Assembly: GCF_037392515.1 (NCBI RefSeq)
Contig: NC_090291.1
Location: 43,827,001 to 43,891,000, forward strand
Direction: 5' to 3'
Source: Haliotis asinina
Lineage: Eukaryota; Mollusca; Gastropoda; Lepetellida; Haliotidae
Length of the DNA: 64,000 nt
Part shown: positions 35,901 through 50,900 of the stretch, piece by piece
How positions within the stretch are numbered: position 1 is the stretch's first letter
Layout of the letters: each line of letters starts with the position of its first letter
Program-made: the position numbers and the translations under genes
The notes under the pieces: generated by a model
Seen by the model: only the letters and a program-made list of their open reading frames with translations
Told to the model about the DNA's origin: nothing
Database searches by the model: none

Positions 35901-38900
35901 ATTTTGTTGCAGAGTAATAAGAACAAATTTACATAACAAAACAGCCCCTATGCTCACGAAACAGTACTGACGTACGTACGCCAAGTGTTTGACCTTGGTA
36001 AAGTCGCAGACGAAATGCAAACATATTCTGACAGGTTTTTGAAACTTTTCATAAACCATCCCTTCATCAAAACAACGACACTTCTGAAACATGAAAATTT
36101 GTTATTAAGCTGTTATTACGTATAGGCGCGTAATCTTAAATGGCGCTTGTTGATGCCCCGTGACCCGTGACTTTTTTACACAAACTGTTTCAATTGCATC
36201 ATTAAAATATTTTGAAACGAAAACTAATGTGATAATCTTGAGACACATGAAAATATATAGAAATATTCTTACGTATTGGCTGTTATTCCTAAGTTTCTTG
36301 TTAATGACCCGTCAAGGTACATTAGAACTGTTCTTGGAGAAATCATGCTTTGAATGGGCGACATATATCGCCGCCATATAACCAATATAGTGTTGAGTGC
36401 AATAGACCCGAAAGAAACAATTTAGTGAGAACATGTGCTTCACCTGTATTCCATCCTTAGTTCGCCAGATATCTCTGGATCAGCTCTTGTTTAAACATTC
36501 CATTATCACCACGAGCCGTGTTATATGTTTATGTTTCTAACTGCACCTACACTGTCGGGTTTTACTGATGATCCAATGCAAAAGGTGATGCTCCTCTGCA
36601 AACACGCACGTGAAATCATTCTTCACTCTGGCCATCGTTAATTAATTCATAATAGATAAGTGTTATAAGGTGCAGGTTCTACCTAACATTCCAGCTATAA
36701 GCCAAAGGGTACACAAGCCTATCAGTTTCATTCACGATGCTAACATGTAATTTTGTAAGTACCTCTCCGACCAGAGACGCTGCACTCTATGATGCAGATG
36801 TTGGTGCCGAAACATTTAGTCGTTCCTGCAAACATTTACCAGAAAGGTTACAAAAGCTGAGGATGTAACTACACAAACATGTCCATATACTTTTTACGAA
36901 CGGAAGACACCTTTGATTCTCAGAACTGTGTTAGTTTACCTACGTATTTCAAGTCTGGTGTATTAAAGGTTACCAATTTCTCATGCCTGATCGTCTGAGA
37001 TCTACCACTGTCTGTAGGTCACGGAGATAGTGTGTGCCGCAATGCTGTAGAGTTACTTTAGCCCCTAGATCATCCATAGAAGTAGAATCGTCCAAGGACG
37101 AGAACAGTTAATGGCCTCAGCTGCCCCTTCTCTTGTGATAATAATTAAAGCAAGCCGTTGCCAAGTCCTTGTATTCTCTTTTCCATCTAGACACCAAACT
37201 GATAGTGTGTTTCAAAGGGTAGTTTACAGGAATGTGTTTTAAAGAACATCTATGAGAGTATCATTTCCACGATATTACATAAGCTCTTCGGAGGGAGCGA
37301 CAGGTGTTTTTGTGGATTGGCAGTCTGCCCAGACGACTTGCGACAGGGGTTGTAAGGGAGACCTGTGTCATTTCCGACATAGTCGGACGTGATTGGTCTG
37401 CCAGTTGCAAGTCAATCTTGATTCTCTGCCAATGCCAGCTGGGTCCGATGCAGGATAATGTCAGCTGCAGTAGGTTATTGGAATATTATAAACTAGAGGC
37501 GGACCTTACCCCCGGGAGCTGGATCTTAAACCATCCTCTCCAGCTCCGCAACGTACTTAACCATCCGCTTTTGCGTAGTAGATTACTCACAAAGAAACTG
37601 TTGTGCCTTGCAACAAGGAGGTGTTTTCGTCCTTCCAAGGTGGATTATCAGTTTTGAACTTCATTAAGGTAATTACAACATGTTTGCTAATATTCTAATC
37701 AGATAAGATTATATTTTAAAACTTGATTATGTTCTAAATTTTTTGTTGAAGTAGTTGTTATTAACTGTTATCTCCGTAAGGGCCTCCCAGCTTTAGTAGC
37801 TGATATTCCCAAAAATCTTGTTGTTAAGAAATAAAATATATTATTTAATTATATAATCCGATTTTAAAAAAAAATGTTATATTTAACATATGGTATGTTT
37901 GGAATTATACTTTCTTAGTAAAGCAGTAAAGCAGTAAAGTAGATTTTTGTGCTTTTATTATTATCATTTTTATTTTACATAATATCCAGACTGTTTTAAT
38001 CCTAAAATAAGGGGAAAATGCGTTTATGTGAATTTAATCATTTCAAGACATATTTGACATCATATCTCGCAATCAGAATTTTTGTCTTGACGTATGGTAA
38101 AAATATGAAATATGAAATTTGCATTGAATATATATGAATTATGTGAAATTTTAACATGATTGGAATAATAGCTAGCCATGCTAAGCATTGCATCAGAAAT
38201 AAAAATGCAGATCATAGATGTTTTTCATTTGAGTCAATGGTTAAAAGTACCTAACAAATCGACCCCAAGTGAAAAGTTAGCGGCAGGATATTTGCAGGAG
38301 AAATAACCAGGGCCCCATTTCACAAAACTCTCGTAAGGTGTCGTAACTTTTCTCGTAGCATTTGTACCTGGCATACTGTTACATAGGAGGTGCAAAGGCT
38401 ACGAGAAAAGTTACGACACCTTAGCCTTACGAGAGTTTTGTGAAACGGGGCCCTGGACATTATTTAAATTCCATTTCTTCTGTCTCGCACCTTGATGTTG
38501 CTGGAATACTGCAAACTGCAACGGCGTAAAACCATTTTCATTCGCTTACTCATAAACACAATGGTTTCATCTGTGAAAACAAAGCAGCTTTAGAAAAATA
38601 CCTGCTCCCCTTGCTCTGATTCTTTCAGAAGACGCAGATGGCCATTGACCTTTAAAGCGCCATCTGCCGCCGTCTCTGACGTCAGTGTAGGCGTCACTAG
38701 TCAGAACATCTGATACATGACATTTACTGACAATGCCTGCTTGGTGGGGGGCTTCAGTTTTCAGGGACCTCGAGGTATATGATACGAAATGTAAGTAATG
38801 GAGATTAGTTTTTCTCATAATTGTGAATCTGTATCCGATGTAGTGTTTACGGTAATCAGCCAAGAACAAATTCATATTAGGTTCTGTTTCTGTTTGTTTC

Positions 38901-41900
38901 TTTCTTGCGGTTATGATTTAGTTCGAATTATCATATTCATCCTGGTAATGGTTGCTCTGTGTGGTCATTCCCATTCTTTTGGGCTTCTGCGTTTTTTGGT
39001 CACGTTCTACAACACGTGTCACAATGTTCTACAACACGTGTCACAATGTGATTTCTTCTTATTCAAGGGTCTACTTCCCAAGGCTATGTACACTGATATG
39101 TTCAGTAACCATTCCATCGATCACTTGGCAATCATTTGGATACAGGATCAGCGCTGTGGTCGTATATCGTCGACACAGGGCAAGTTCTTCTCAGCTGGCA
39201 AGTGCGGATACTGAGAATGATTCACCAGGTGGAGCTGTACAAGGCTTTGAAAAACTAACTTACAGATACTTAGAGTATTTAGAGCCTGAGTCAGTTGGAC
39301 CTAATTATCACACACGAAGGAGATGATATTCAGCTTCTTGGGTCATAGGCTGATGTCTAGTCTCTAAAAATATTTAATTATTTATCGAAACAAAACAACC
39401 GTGAAATGAAAAAGGAGTCATGGAAAGGTCGGAGTACCTGAACATGTTCAAAATCTAGAGCTGGACGTCAGTGAAAATAATGTTTCAGGCACTGTGAGTC
39501 AGAATTATCAGGAGCCTGGGTCTCCTGTAATAAAGCACTAAGGTGATCGTAAGTCACTAAGGCAGCCTTACTGCAATGTTAAAGACTGGAAGTTAATGTT
39601 AACCCGAATAAAAGGGGACTGTTCCCGTTTTACCACACACCTAACGTGCAGTACAATACAAAACTGGTCAGATTAGAGGGTAAAGCGAGGACCGGGTTTG
39701 AACCCCAAACCCCAAACGTTGAGGCCCTCCCCACCTTCCCCATTGCTGCTCCCTTGTATGTAATTAAGCATTTGGTAAAAGGAGTTCAAAACCTGTAGCC
39801 ATTCTCATATTTGGCGACGTTCTCAGCCTTGCCTGAACATGACATCGTGGAAAGTATATATATATTTTTAACTTACTCTGCACTGTTATGGAGACACTTT
39901 GGACTTCATTTTTGCCACAGTGAAATATCTGAGCGATAGAAACAGTTGACGTCACACTACATCCCCCACCGTGAAGACAGTTTAATTTTAGCCGTTTACT
40001 CAGTGTGCCAAAACTGTTTCATTTGTCGACTGGTGAGGCCCACGGCAGTTGCAGCAAGAGCACCAGCATGAAGAGCGTGGATATATTTATACCTGGTGAT
40101 TAACTAGACATGGCACTAGGGGGAAACAATGTTGCATCGACATTTAGTTCCTTGCAAGCCGACTGTCTTAGATATGGTTAACAACAGTCTTGCTCCAAGG
40201 CTGTACTGAAAGCTAAGCTTCTATTCATTTTGGAATTTTATCCTTTAAAGAGACACGTATCGATAAATGGGGCAGAGCACCTACTGACGCCAGTCTGTTA
40301 AACGGACAATCTGATAATTGTGTGTGTATGTGTGTGCACGTGTGTGTGTGCGTGTGTGTCTATTCAGTAATTATTCAGGGCAGTGTCTGTCCACAACAAC
40401 AAACTGGACAGGGTCGTTGGATATTGATGACGTCATTGCTGCTGACGACGGAACAGCCCTTATAATATCAATCACTGGTTTGGTTAATTTAAAACCAAAT
40501 GTATGTAGACTGCAGTCCCATGGCTATAATATTGTTGTTTCAATGCTAAACACAGACCAAACAATATTATCCAACGAAAACACAAGTTACGTTAAAAGAA
40601 CCTACAATATATTTGATACAAACCTATATTACCTGAAGAAAGCACCAAAACTAATTAATAAATTAATTTCATTAATTATAGTTCAGGACCCCAGACCCAT
40701 TGAAATAGGTTCTTCATATATCAGCATATATTTGCCATTGTAGTTCGGAAAATACCGCTTCCGAGAACTTCTTCCAAATTTAGCATTAGATGTTACGGAG
40801 CATTCCTTTGCATATTTCACAATCTCATCTGGTTGTCGTTATTTCTTAATAACGAAGTCCGACTTAACGAAGTTTAAATGTACACAATGCTCGCTCTGTC
40901 ATTCCAAAGAAACAACACGGCCTTGGCATATTTCTTTGGAACTTGCTACAGTATACTCTGTAATACATCATGTTCCGCTTGTTCCTGCATTTTGTGTGGG
41001 TGATTTACTGATATGTCTGTGGTCTGTCCATGTTATTGTTCTCGTTCTTCTCTATCGTGGTGCCTGCAAGTCTGAGGGGTTAATAATAGCGCCTTCTTAT
41101 TATGTACACGTAGGTGTTTCTCCAATGCTTTATATGTACATTGTTCGCTGCTGAACTCAGCCTCGTAGAATGTTACAAGCTAACCCTGGAACTAAAAATT
41201 CCGGATGGGCACAGATGTCCCAAGTCATTAACTTAGTCTTTTGCAACAATACAGAGTCGCAATGAGTTTCCTATTTCAGTCTTTCAGTGGTATATTTCTG
41301 TTATACAGACCCTAAAATATATATATCCAATACACCCGACCCAAGGCCATATTACTTGGCAATGAAGTGGTGTTCCTTTATATTAGTTGTTTGGGTAATT
41401 GAAGAAATGTTTCTTTCTGTAAAATGATTTCTTTTAAGAGATTTGATGTTAGGGTTCATCATCTCAGGCAACTGGGAATATTAAACACAATTTAACCGAT
41501 GCTGAAGAATTCATCACTCGATTAGAAATGACTTGCAGTTCATGTTACGACCAATGTCTCATGACTTTATCCCATAAAGATATCGCAGTACTGTTATATG
41601 TCTATAGATGTCATTTTTACGAAACTAGAAATGCCTGTTGCGTCTAAGGACATATCAATATGTCTATGCTGTTATCACAACAATCACGCCATGGACACAA
41701 AGGATAACTGTATCGTTATAAACATTAAGAGTATTAGAAGATAAGCATCACTGAAATAGCTGTGCAATAGAGACGTTATCTCTCTCTTACGTGGAGGTAT
41801 TTTACAAGTCTACGTCAGACGTCCTCTCTGGGACGGTCTTGCTTTATCTACCTATCCGTTTCCATGGCAACCTTACAAGCACGCGTTCGTGGAGCTCTTC

Positions 41901-44900
41901 TCCTATTTATCACTGTATTGAGATGAGCGCAGCTAAATTAGGCCCTTCCTGTATGGATGCCGTGTTTCTGGGAGGAATGTGGCGTGTGTCAGTAGGTATC
42001 GGGTTTCACCCCTCTTCTGCTTCACAAGTGGATCTTCCCACATTCTGACCGATTCTGGAATGGCGGTTCTGTATTGAAAAACCGGTTTTAGACGCCCAGC
42101 TATAACTTGGAAGTGCAAGTTTATTGTAGCGGAACGAATGCATTTGAAGAAATAATTATATAGTTCATTGTCCCTTCATTCCAGAGTTGACATATGTTTT
42201 ACATTCATGTCTGTGACGAAATTATATGTGATGTCATATCACATTTTGTAGTCCAGACAATTCAACAAAATATGGTATTTAAATATGCTACCTTTTAACT
42301 AATCGGGTGTTTACTGTCAGCGATGCATATATTTTAGTGTAATGTCTCCACTTTGTAATGTGTGCCATGTTATCGGTGAAATCTTTGTGTGAAGCCTAAG
42401 CAAAAAAATATCGGAAGATCTCAAACAATGTTTTAGCAGATAGTACTTGAGAATATGGGACAAGTTTTATTTTTAACAGAGAATTCCTATGGCTTTAGAA
42501 AGGCTTCCGTCTCTTGGCAATTCCTTAGGAAGCCTTACATGCCCTCGTACATGCAGACGCAGACGCAGACGCAGACGCACACGCACACATGCTTACGCAT
42601 ACAAACACATTTTTCTTGAAGCAATATATGACAATGACAAATATCAACGATAGTCTTTTAAAAACCACGAAGCCCATTTTTGGTGACACACGCACTAAGA
42701 CTGCTGGAATGTTGCCAAAGTTGCCATCAAAACCTACTCACTCACTCATTCACTCACCCGCCCACTCACTCACTCACTCACTCACACATTCTAACTTCGG
42801 CTTCTCACGAATCCTGCACATCTGCACGGCAAAGTGCATGGCTGCACAATCTGCTACGTCAACGCATTCGGCTGCAGTGACAGAAATTCCAGTGATGCAT
42901 TTGCCCTTCTGCAGACCATTTATTCCGGTTGCCGGTTGCGGAAGTAATGTTTTGTTGGAAAACTGAAGCATGAAAATACTGTATACTGTATGTTTGTTGT
43001 CTTGGGTCCTTTTTCCTGTTGCTAAATATATCGCCTGGAGGGGTCTATAGGGCGAGATGGGACTATGGATGAGATAAATATTGTGGATTATTTTGAAAAA
43101 GATATTGTGTGTCCTGATTTTTCTCCGAACGTAGTAAAATATTCTCTGCAGACTTTTCAAACAAATTTGTGAAAACATTGTGCAATATTTCGAACTGTCC
43201 TCACAGAAGAAAAACTCCTTGTTTTGAAGCAGTGACATAGACAATAGCCTGTCTTTAAACAGTGTGAAAGGGAATCCAGTTTCCTTTCCCACTGTATGTT
43301 AAATACTTCAGGACCCAAAAGACTTAAATACTGAATATTAATATTCATTGTCGTTAACAACCCCTCCTTGTGGTGTTAATGGGATATAGCCATTAACATT
43401 CACTTTGGTCTTGATAACATTGCATGCATTTGATAATTAACACAAGCACTTCGAGAAGAAACTGGTTTTATTAACATGATTACACTAATATCACTTTGCA
43501 AGAAATTTCCCATAAAAGACTGGTTATTTAGTAGTTAATGTTTGAATTCTACAATAACGCTTCAGTTATGTTCTCAGAATATCAGTCATGTTTTAGAGTA
43601 AACATCCTCTGTATTACCCGTGTCAGATGTAACATGCGTGTACTATAACCCCTGTATTTCCCGTGTCAGAATAAACACACCTGTACTACAACCCCTGTAT
43701 TACCCGTGTCAGAGTACACACACGTGTACTGTGATCCCTATATTACACATGTGTCGAAGTAAAGACAGGTGTACTATAACCCCTATATTACCTACGTTAG
43801 AGTAAACATACCTATACGATTATTCCTATATTGCCCGTGTACACAATGTACCATAACACTCTAATGCTGTTATCTGCAGCTGTACTTTAACCCCTGTATT
43901 ACATGTTCCCGTACAGCACCCTTCCTAACACCAAGTATTGCCTGTTTCAGAGCACAAGGGGCCACTCCGTTCTGCGCAGAGGGACGTACGGTGCCAGCCC
44001 TAGACGAGTGTTCGGCGACGCCTTTGCCCCCGAGTATATACCTCGAAGGATCGGATACGGTAACTGCCTCTTTCCACTATCATAAGATATATCTGCATAA
44101 AGCACAAATTGAGCCTGTTTTCCACATTAATTTAAAGACCGTTGTGGGTACATGGGCAACTAAATACACAAAAGCTCTATACCATCAGGGGATCGGTGGG
44201 AGGAGCAGCAAACAGTAGAACAAAGATGAATACCCCACTCAGACACGTTATGCTAACTCAGAGACGACCAGTCTTTGTCGTGCTCATTAATGCCGAGCGT
44301 TAGGCAGGGACCAACAAGTACCACAGTGCAACGTCTTTTGGCACGACGCAGACGGATATAGAACCCATGACCTTCTCCGGACGTGCGCTCTAAGCACTAC
44401 AACATAGAGTCGGTCCTTAACGTGTGCAGTGTCTCATTCCTGTTTGGACACTTTTAAGGATGGGCGATTCATCTTGACTGTCGTTCTTATTGGTACAGCG
44501 TTCCATGTATGATTTACTCATTTTATAAATTTCTGCATGAAATAGCCATGCAGCGTTTGCTACAATCTTCGGGATATCTTGTCGAATGTCGAACACTGGC
44601 AGACGTCAACGTGTTGCTGTTGATATGTTCAATGTGTCACTGTTTGTGATTAACAGAATCTGGAACAGATACCATGAAGTTGTTTCAAAGGCATGAAATT
44701 CTCACAGGAGGGTCAATCCCGTTCGGGGTTTTCCAGGTCGTCATCACGAACACACTATCTATCTGAAATAAGGCTTTAGGAAAACGACCTGAAACGCCAA
44801 ATGAAATGGCTTCATACTTTGATCTGGCCAGTGGAGTACAGGTTGTTGATATTAAGATATCTATGTGCATCCTATCTCCGCATCTCAAACATTCGTCAGT

Positions 44901-47900
44901 AATATAAACGGCGTATAATGTAAAGCTTTGGTAAACGTCAATCGACACATGTCTTGCTTTACTATGAGTTTCAGTCATTGTGCACAACCGTGTTAGGTGT
45001 CTGATGCATTAGAAATGAACGTCAAGCTGTTGTAGAGATCTCATGACATATTTGGTGGTGGATAGTTAATAGTGTGGAATGACACCACTATAAATGAGTA
45101 AACCACACTCTATAATGTTCAGGGTAGGGTCATACATTGACATGCGTCAACCAAGTCAGAGAGTCTCGCCACCCGATCCCGTTCGTCGCCTCTAACCATT
45201 ATGTATGATTTGCTGATGACCCGGATCTTCATGGGCTCCACACGGGTCTAGCTCTGAATATACCCAAGAAAACTTATGCGTTAACATCATGGGCCGCCAA
45301 CCATGTTAGCAGAACTTGGCAAGGCGCTGCAAGAAGAGTCGGGATGGCTCGATGAAATCGCTACTGAAAGACATACCCAGAATGCCCCCTCGACTGAATG
45401 AAGATTTGGCAGGTCTTGGTGGTACATCATCATTACCCATCTTACACCGGGTCACCCTTCAAGATCGTCGGAAGTCATAACATCTGCTCTTTTCCCTTTT
45501 ACAACAAAGAAAGAAATTTTTTACCAACTAGTCCGGGTATCCCTATATGTGGAGAGTATTACTCAAAAACCATGAAAACATTTTGAAAAATAACAGTTTT
45601 TGCTCGCAATTATCATATCATGAACAATGACTACAATTCAACACTCCGAAAGTGTGTTGTACTACAAATGTATATTATAGAATTCCATTTTGAACTAGTA
45701 CACATGACTATCACATGGCACTATCAAATTTAGCATCAGTTGAGATACTCGCAATCTTCTTGCTCAGTATCAAAATAATTTGTATGTGATAGGTTTTTCG
45801 TAACATTGACCATCGTGTTGTCAGAGCTTGCGATGTTTTCACGTCCTGCAGACGGATTGCAGTGGTTATGCTTGGGAACTGTGTAGTAACGGAATGAGCC
45901 GAGTGGATCTGAATGGTATAGGGCTTTTTTCATTCGTCATTACTCGTTCTTTTCCGTAACCTTCAAAAAGTTCGTTATTCGGTAGTCCCGGAAGAACCCT
46001 TGTGGGTCACGAATGTCTTTTCCCCTAAAACATATCAACAACTATGGCTCTGAAATAAAACTCTCTGTTTTCAGAATCAACTGCAGAGGAGTACGCTCTT
46101 GACAGTGCCATCACCAACGCTACATCCTATTCTGACGCTTCCCTGTTCGACACCTACGACACTGCCAGCAAGTCACGAGGGCGGGACCAGGCACTTCTGC
46201 AAAACGCCACAGCAGCCATCGTGAGTTACCTCTCTTTATCCGCCATTTTACTGTCAGTTTTCAACATTTTGAAAAAAAGCAGTATTCCACTATGTTGCTT
46301 TTAGGTTAAGACTGTTCGAACTGGGTTGAAGAGAACATAGCACGTTGCCCTTTCTTAATAGCGATACGCTACTGAACAGCTGGGTTTCCATGGCCCTAGA
46401 AAATATTACCCTCAAGTGTTTGGACACTAAAGAACATCCGTTGTTTTCTCGATTATCCCATATACATATCACTAACTTATAAATGAAAACTTTATCCTAA
46501 ACACAAGCCATCAATCGAGAGTTGACAACGTGTGTGTGAGACACACTACTTTTCATTACAGTCCGAAGGAGCACTGACGTCCGATAATCTATGACGTCCG
46601 AAAAAGTATGATCCAATGAAAAGATGGTTCGAGGTTAATGTACAAGAACACTTTATTTCTGTATCATAATACGGATTTTGATTCGAAAGGTTATGCAACA
46701 TCGGTAAACATGAAAAAATACGAATAAAAACCGAAAATGGCTTGCATGTCCGTTGAAATAGTTGACAATATTTTTTTAATTTGAATTTTAATTTCATATT
46801 CCAAAAGGAGTCTTGAAGCTTGTCGGTTTACCATTCATGTCTATTTCATTTTTAGAACCTTGTAGCATATGAAATTATTCTGAATCCATTGTCCAAAGTT
46901 TGTAATTTGTAAGTCTAATGCACCATGACATTTTATTGGATTGTGCCCATTTGATGTGTTTATGCAGTGAATCTTCACTTGCATTTGTGAAACTTTATTC
47001 CTGAAAATTAACTATCGTTTTTATCCTTCAATCATCAATGGCAACAATCTGGAGTATAGAGGAACCAGGTAATTGCCGTGAAGGCGAAGTGAAGTTATAT
47101 TTTGATAGTCAGTCAGTAACACGGAGAATGGTTGTTAATCTTAATCACATAGTATCAGAAGACGTGTGTGCGTGTGTATGCGTGTGATCCTATGACTCCC
47201 TAAATAATTATCCTCATAACATTCCGTTTCAGATATATACTTTTTATTCCACATTTTTAAAACTATTTTTAGTAATGATTAAACATGCAACTGTATACAT
47301 AAGAGGTATATATCGTTTTAACAGTTTTTATTTAAGGTTCGTGTTGTGAAATATATATGTTAAGTCGCTGTAAAATGTTGTAGTTAGATGTATAGTGGAT
47401 ATTACGATGTTGTCTGTAAATATCTTGAATGATCTGAAACGAAATTTATAACAAAATGCACAGTCCCTATTCCAATAGCACATATACTGGACATTCATCA
47501 TATTCTGGTTTGTCCATATAATTTACTGCATGGCCTTTGTGTTTTGATAGTAAAATCAAAATGAATAGCGATTACTATTAGAATTGGAGTATTTGCAGAA
47601 ACGGATTTAAAAAGTATTTCGTTTTAATCAGAAATACCTTTCAACCAATATTGTTGCAGAATGCAATGGGGGTTATAAATACAAAATGTAAAAGCCAGAG
47701 ACAAATATGTTTTGATTTCTGCTGAAACAAATTCTATTGGACTTAGAATCAAAACGACGGTGGAAATGGATCTCTGAAACTCAGGGATTAGTATTCAGTA
47801 AATGATAAGCATGTTTTGATCAAAGCCTACCTGCGTTTCTGCAAATGAAACCCGAAGGGTCTGAAAGATTGAATATATCGTCTGTCTGTTTCTGCAAATT

Positions 47901-50900
47901 CTCCAGGCATATTCCGGATGACATTCATCATCTTTAACATCGTCAACAGTCAATAGGCACTGGCGAACACGCATTCACAAACGTCATTTTTACCGTCATG
48001 TGTTACAAGATCATGCCATTCTGGGACCAGGTAACTGTTCCATACATGTAGCCCGTCCTGTAGCCTTTTGTAACCTCATTAGTTCCTACAACCTACAACC
48101 TACAACCCAATGCTTCTCATATTTTGTTTTTAGAGATAGTAATTTTTCTTTGATTTGCCCTTAGACCCTCTAGCTTCATCAACAAGACCATACGTTCCAT
48201 CAGTTTAGACCAGAGCAAATATCTAAGGTGTCCCTTCACTGTTCATGCAGCCCCCGTCGACATACTCTCCGCTGATGGCCTCGCCTAGCCGGACAGCCAG
48301 CGCCCTTCCCGGGAGGCGTTTTCTGTCACAACCGTTCACTCGTTCCTTCTCCCCCGACATCGATGACACACCGGTGTCATCGAGTAAGACAAGTTACTCT
48401 CTCCCCACCTCACACCTTCAAGCCAGCGCACCTCCTCGACCAAATATAACTCCCACAGTCAGTAAATACAGCAGGAGCCCTAGTTTAGGCCAAACTGCCA
48501 GTAGGATAGCGTCTCTCAAAAGAACTTACGATAATGGTTCTTCAGATGTTTTGCCAGAGAGTTCAACCACTCGGCTTCTAGGAGGGTACATTCCTCGCAC
48601 TCTCTACCGTTCTGGATCTCCACTTCGTAGCGGCACGGCCTCTCCCCTTTATGAATCGCCATATCTTGGCCCGAATAGGCCGACCTACAAATTAGTATAT
48701 GACAGTGGATCTACTACACCCACATACAGACCATCAGAATATACAGAGACCACAAGGCTTCTCGGGGGTTATGTGCCTCCTAGGCTTGCCTACAGAGGTG
48801 TCAGTGTGTCTCCATATGCCAGTGGCACAGCTTCCCCTGTGTACCCGTCCTACAGGTCCAGAACTGGAACCAGGTTACTAAGTGGGTACATCCCCTCCAG
48901 ACGTCTGGCGCTGTCACCGTCAGTGTCCCCTTATGGTAGCGGCACCCAGACGCCGGTCACATACACGACCGGCGCCCCTCAGACTACATATGACAATTAT
49001 TATGTGAATGAACCTGTATATCCAGAAGTGACCATCGCGAAACGTCGGCCAAAGGTCTTGGGGACCAAGATGCGAGTTGGCAACTACATGGACAGACTTA
49101 GAAAAAAGCGGGCAGGGCAAAAGGGATCATCAAAGTACTGGCCTTACTATAATGTGGACGACATCACGTCAGAGGTAGGTGATGTTCTCAGCGAGACGGA
49201 CTCAATACCAGAATACTATACTACAGATAATGCCAGCCACTGGGACGACGAAGGAGCTGTTGGTGGAATGTACACAAGCTACGGGGATAATGGGGACAGG
49301 TTTCAGGATAGTTACATGGACGAACCTGATGAGTACGTACCCTTCAGACCCAGACGACGGCTTGAGTCGCCCGGTGTTCTAGAACTGGCCCCCTATGATG
49401 ATACTCCCCCCGCACCAGACCTCCCTCTTGTGTCCAAAATCCCATATGTTCCCAAAATCAGCTCAGATTATGGTTCAAAGGCAAGTGACTTGTACTTAAA
49501 TTCCATTGTGTCGTCATCCGCTTCTCGTGCAAGGACCGCTTTCAAAAACAATGGCTTTGGGAACTATGACAATGCGAGCTTAGTGCTAAGCGTAGAAGGA
49601 GATGTGGTCTCCCCCGATACTGGTGGCAGATATGGATTTAAATACTACCACCCTCCAGTTCCGCTTGTTGGCTCAGGACTGGGATCAAGCGTACTTGGCC
49701 TACCCTCGCCAAGTTCCTCAACAGGGGACAGTTTCCTTGGGACCTATTTGAACAAGCTGCGCGATATTCGTGCAGATTTCCGCGATAGACTTGAAAGCAG
49801 TGTTTCACCAAGAAGAACGGTGCCATCTGCATACAGAGAGATCGGAACTTACACTCCTAGCAAGCCGACAGATAACTTCCTCCCATACACATCCTTCAGA
49901 AAACGCCTTCAGGGGGGCGCAACGCAACGTGTTGACGTCATTGAGCTTCCTGTCAGCGAGCGTGTGTTGCCCTCGGAGACGCTGTCTCTCACTCTCCCTG
50001 AAACGGCTTCTGCGCATGACAAGGACAAACGTGACAGTTATAAGCTTACTGTTCTTGATAAAATCAAAATCAAGGTAATGTGTTCTGCCCGTAGTCTAGC
50101 CAAGCCTATGGACATGCTCTGTCTCCCCATCTGCTCCTAGTGATTGGCTGGCTGATGCTTCACCCAATGTAGTGGCTACTCCGGTTCTGTCTATCACTTG
50201 CTAGCTCCTGTGTATGACTGGCTGTTCAGTGGATGCTAACGGTTATAACCTTCTAGATAGAGGAGAGCTGCGCGCATTACATCTCCCCTCAGACAGGTGT
50301 GTTGCTAACTAGGAATAAACCAACTAACTAGGCTTATATTCTTTCCTTCCTACTCACAAGCACTTACATCAGTAGAAAGGCTGGTCTGGCACTTAATGAC
50401 GGTGGGTTGCCTGAATGCTGACTAGATATCACTTAAGAACATGAAGGAACACCACTGATGAACATCGGTTTCATCAGAAAACAAATTCTGAAAAAAATAA
50501 GTCCAATGTCCCAAGCTTCACTAGGTTTGTAGATTGTGTAGACCATCTTTAATTTGCAGCTCTTGTGTTGTTCCACTCCTTCCATGATTTTTGTGCCCTC
50601 CCTTCCTCGCAGGTTTCCAGTGAGGCATACGCTACACCCAAGACTTCTGTCGCAGCGAGAAGGGTTGCACGAAAAGCCAACCAACAATCTGTGCAACCGC
50701 AAGCCAAACCTATCCCAACCCGGACTGAGGTAGCTAGCTATCCTTATGCCTACTATCCCGCCTACTATTCGCCTAGACCTAGAGTCGTCCTTGTTCAAGG
50801 GCCAGGGAGAGGGTATTATGTAATACCCGTAGGCCCCCGAGTGCGTGCCCCACAGTACGTTGCTGACAGTGTGCCACTCTCTGTGATTGTCCCTAAAGAG

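Larger units (their letters stand above)
29273..43950 (+). other. Large intron before common exon 2
   Basis: 14.7 kb. It holds a CT/CA microsatellite (29920), SINE pieces, MITE-like pieces (31625, 38307, 39508), 53-bp, 46-bp and 43-bp tandem repeats, three CRE palindromes (38677, 39947, 40428), two X-boxes (32890, 41858) and one candidate first exon (41923). Open frames at 30105-30590, 37304-37657, 38952-39326 and 40318-40743 were examined and not accepted as genes. Confidence 0.55.

Noticed and set aside
37304-37657. 117-codon open frame
   Set aside because: No domain, no convincing splice or promoter context.
38952-39326. Possible exon ending ...YHTRRR
   Set aside because: The last 40 residues look protein-like, but no acceptor with matching phase is found and the upstream part includes a 24-bp duplication.
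40318-40743. 141-codon open frame
   Set aside because: Starts in a GT repeat; the remainder is AT-rich and lacks family resemblance.
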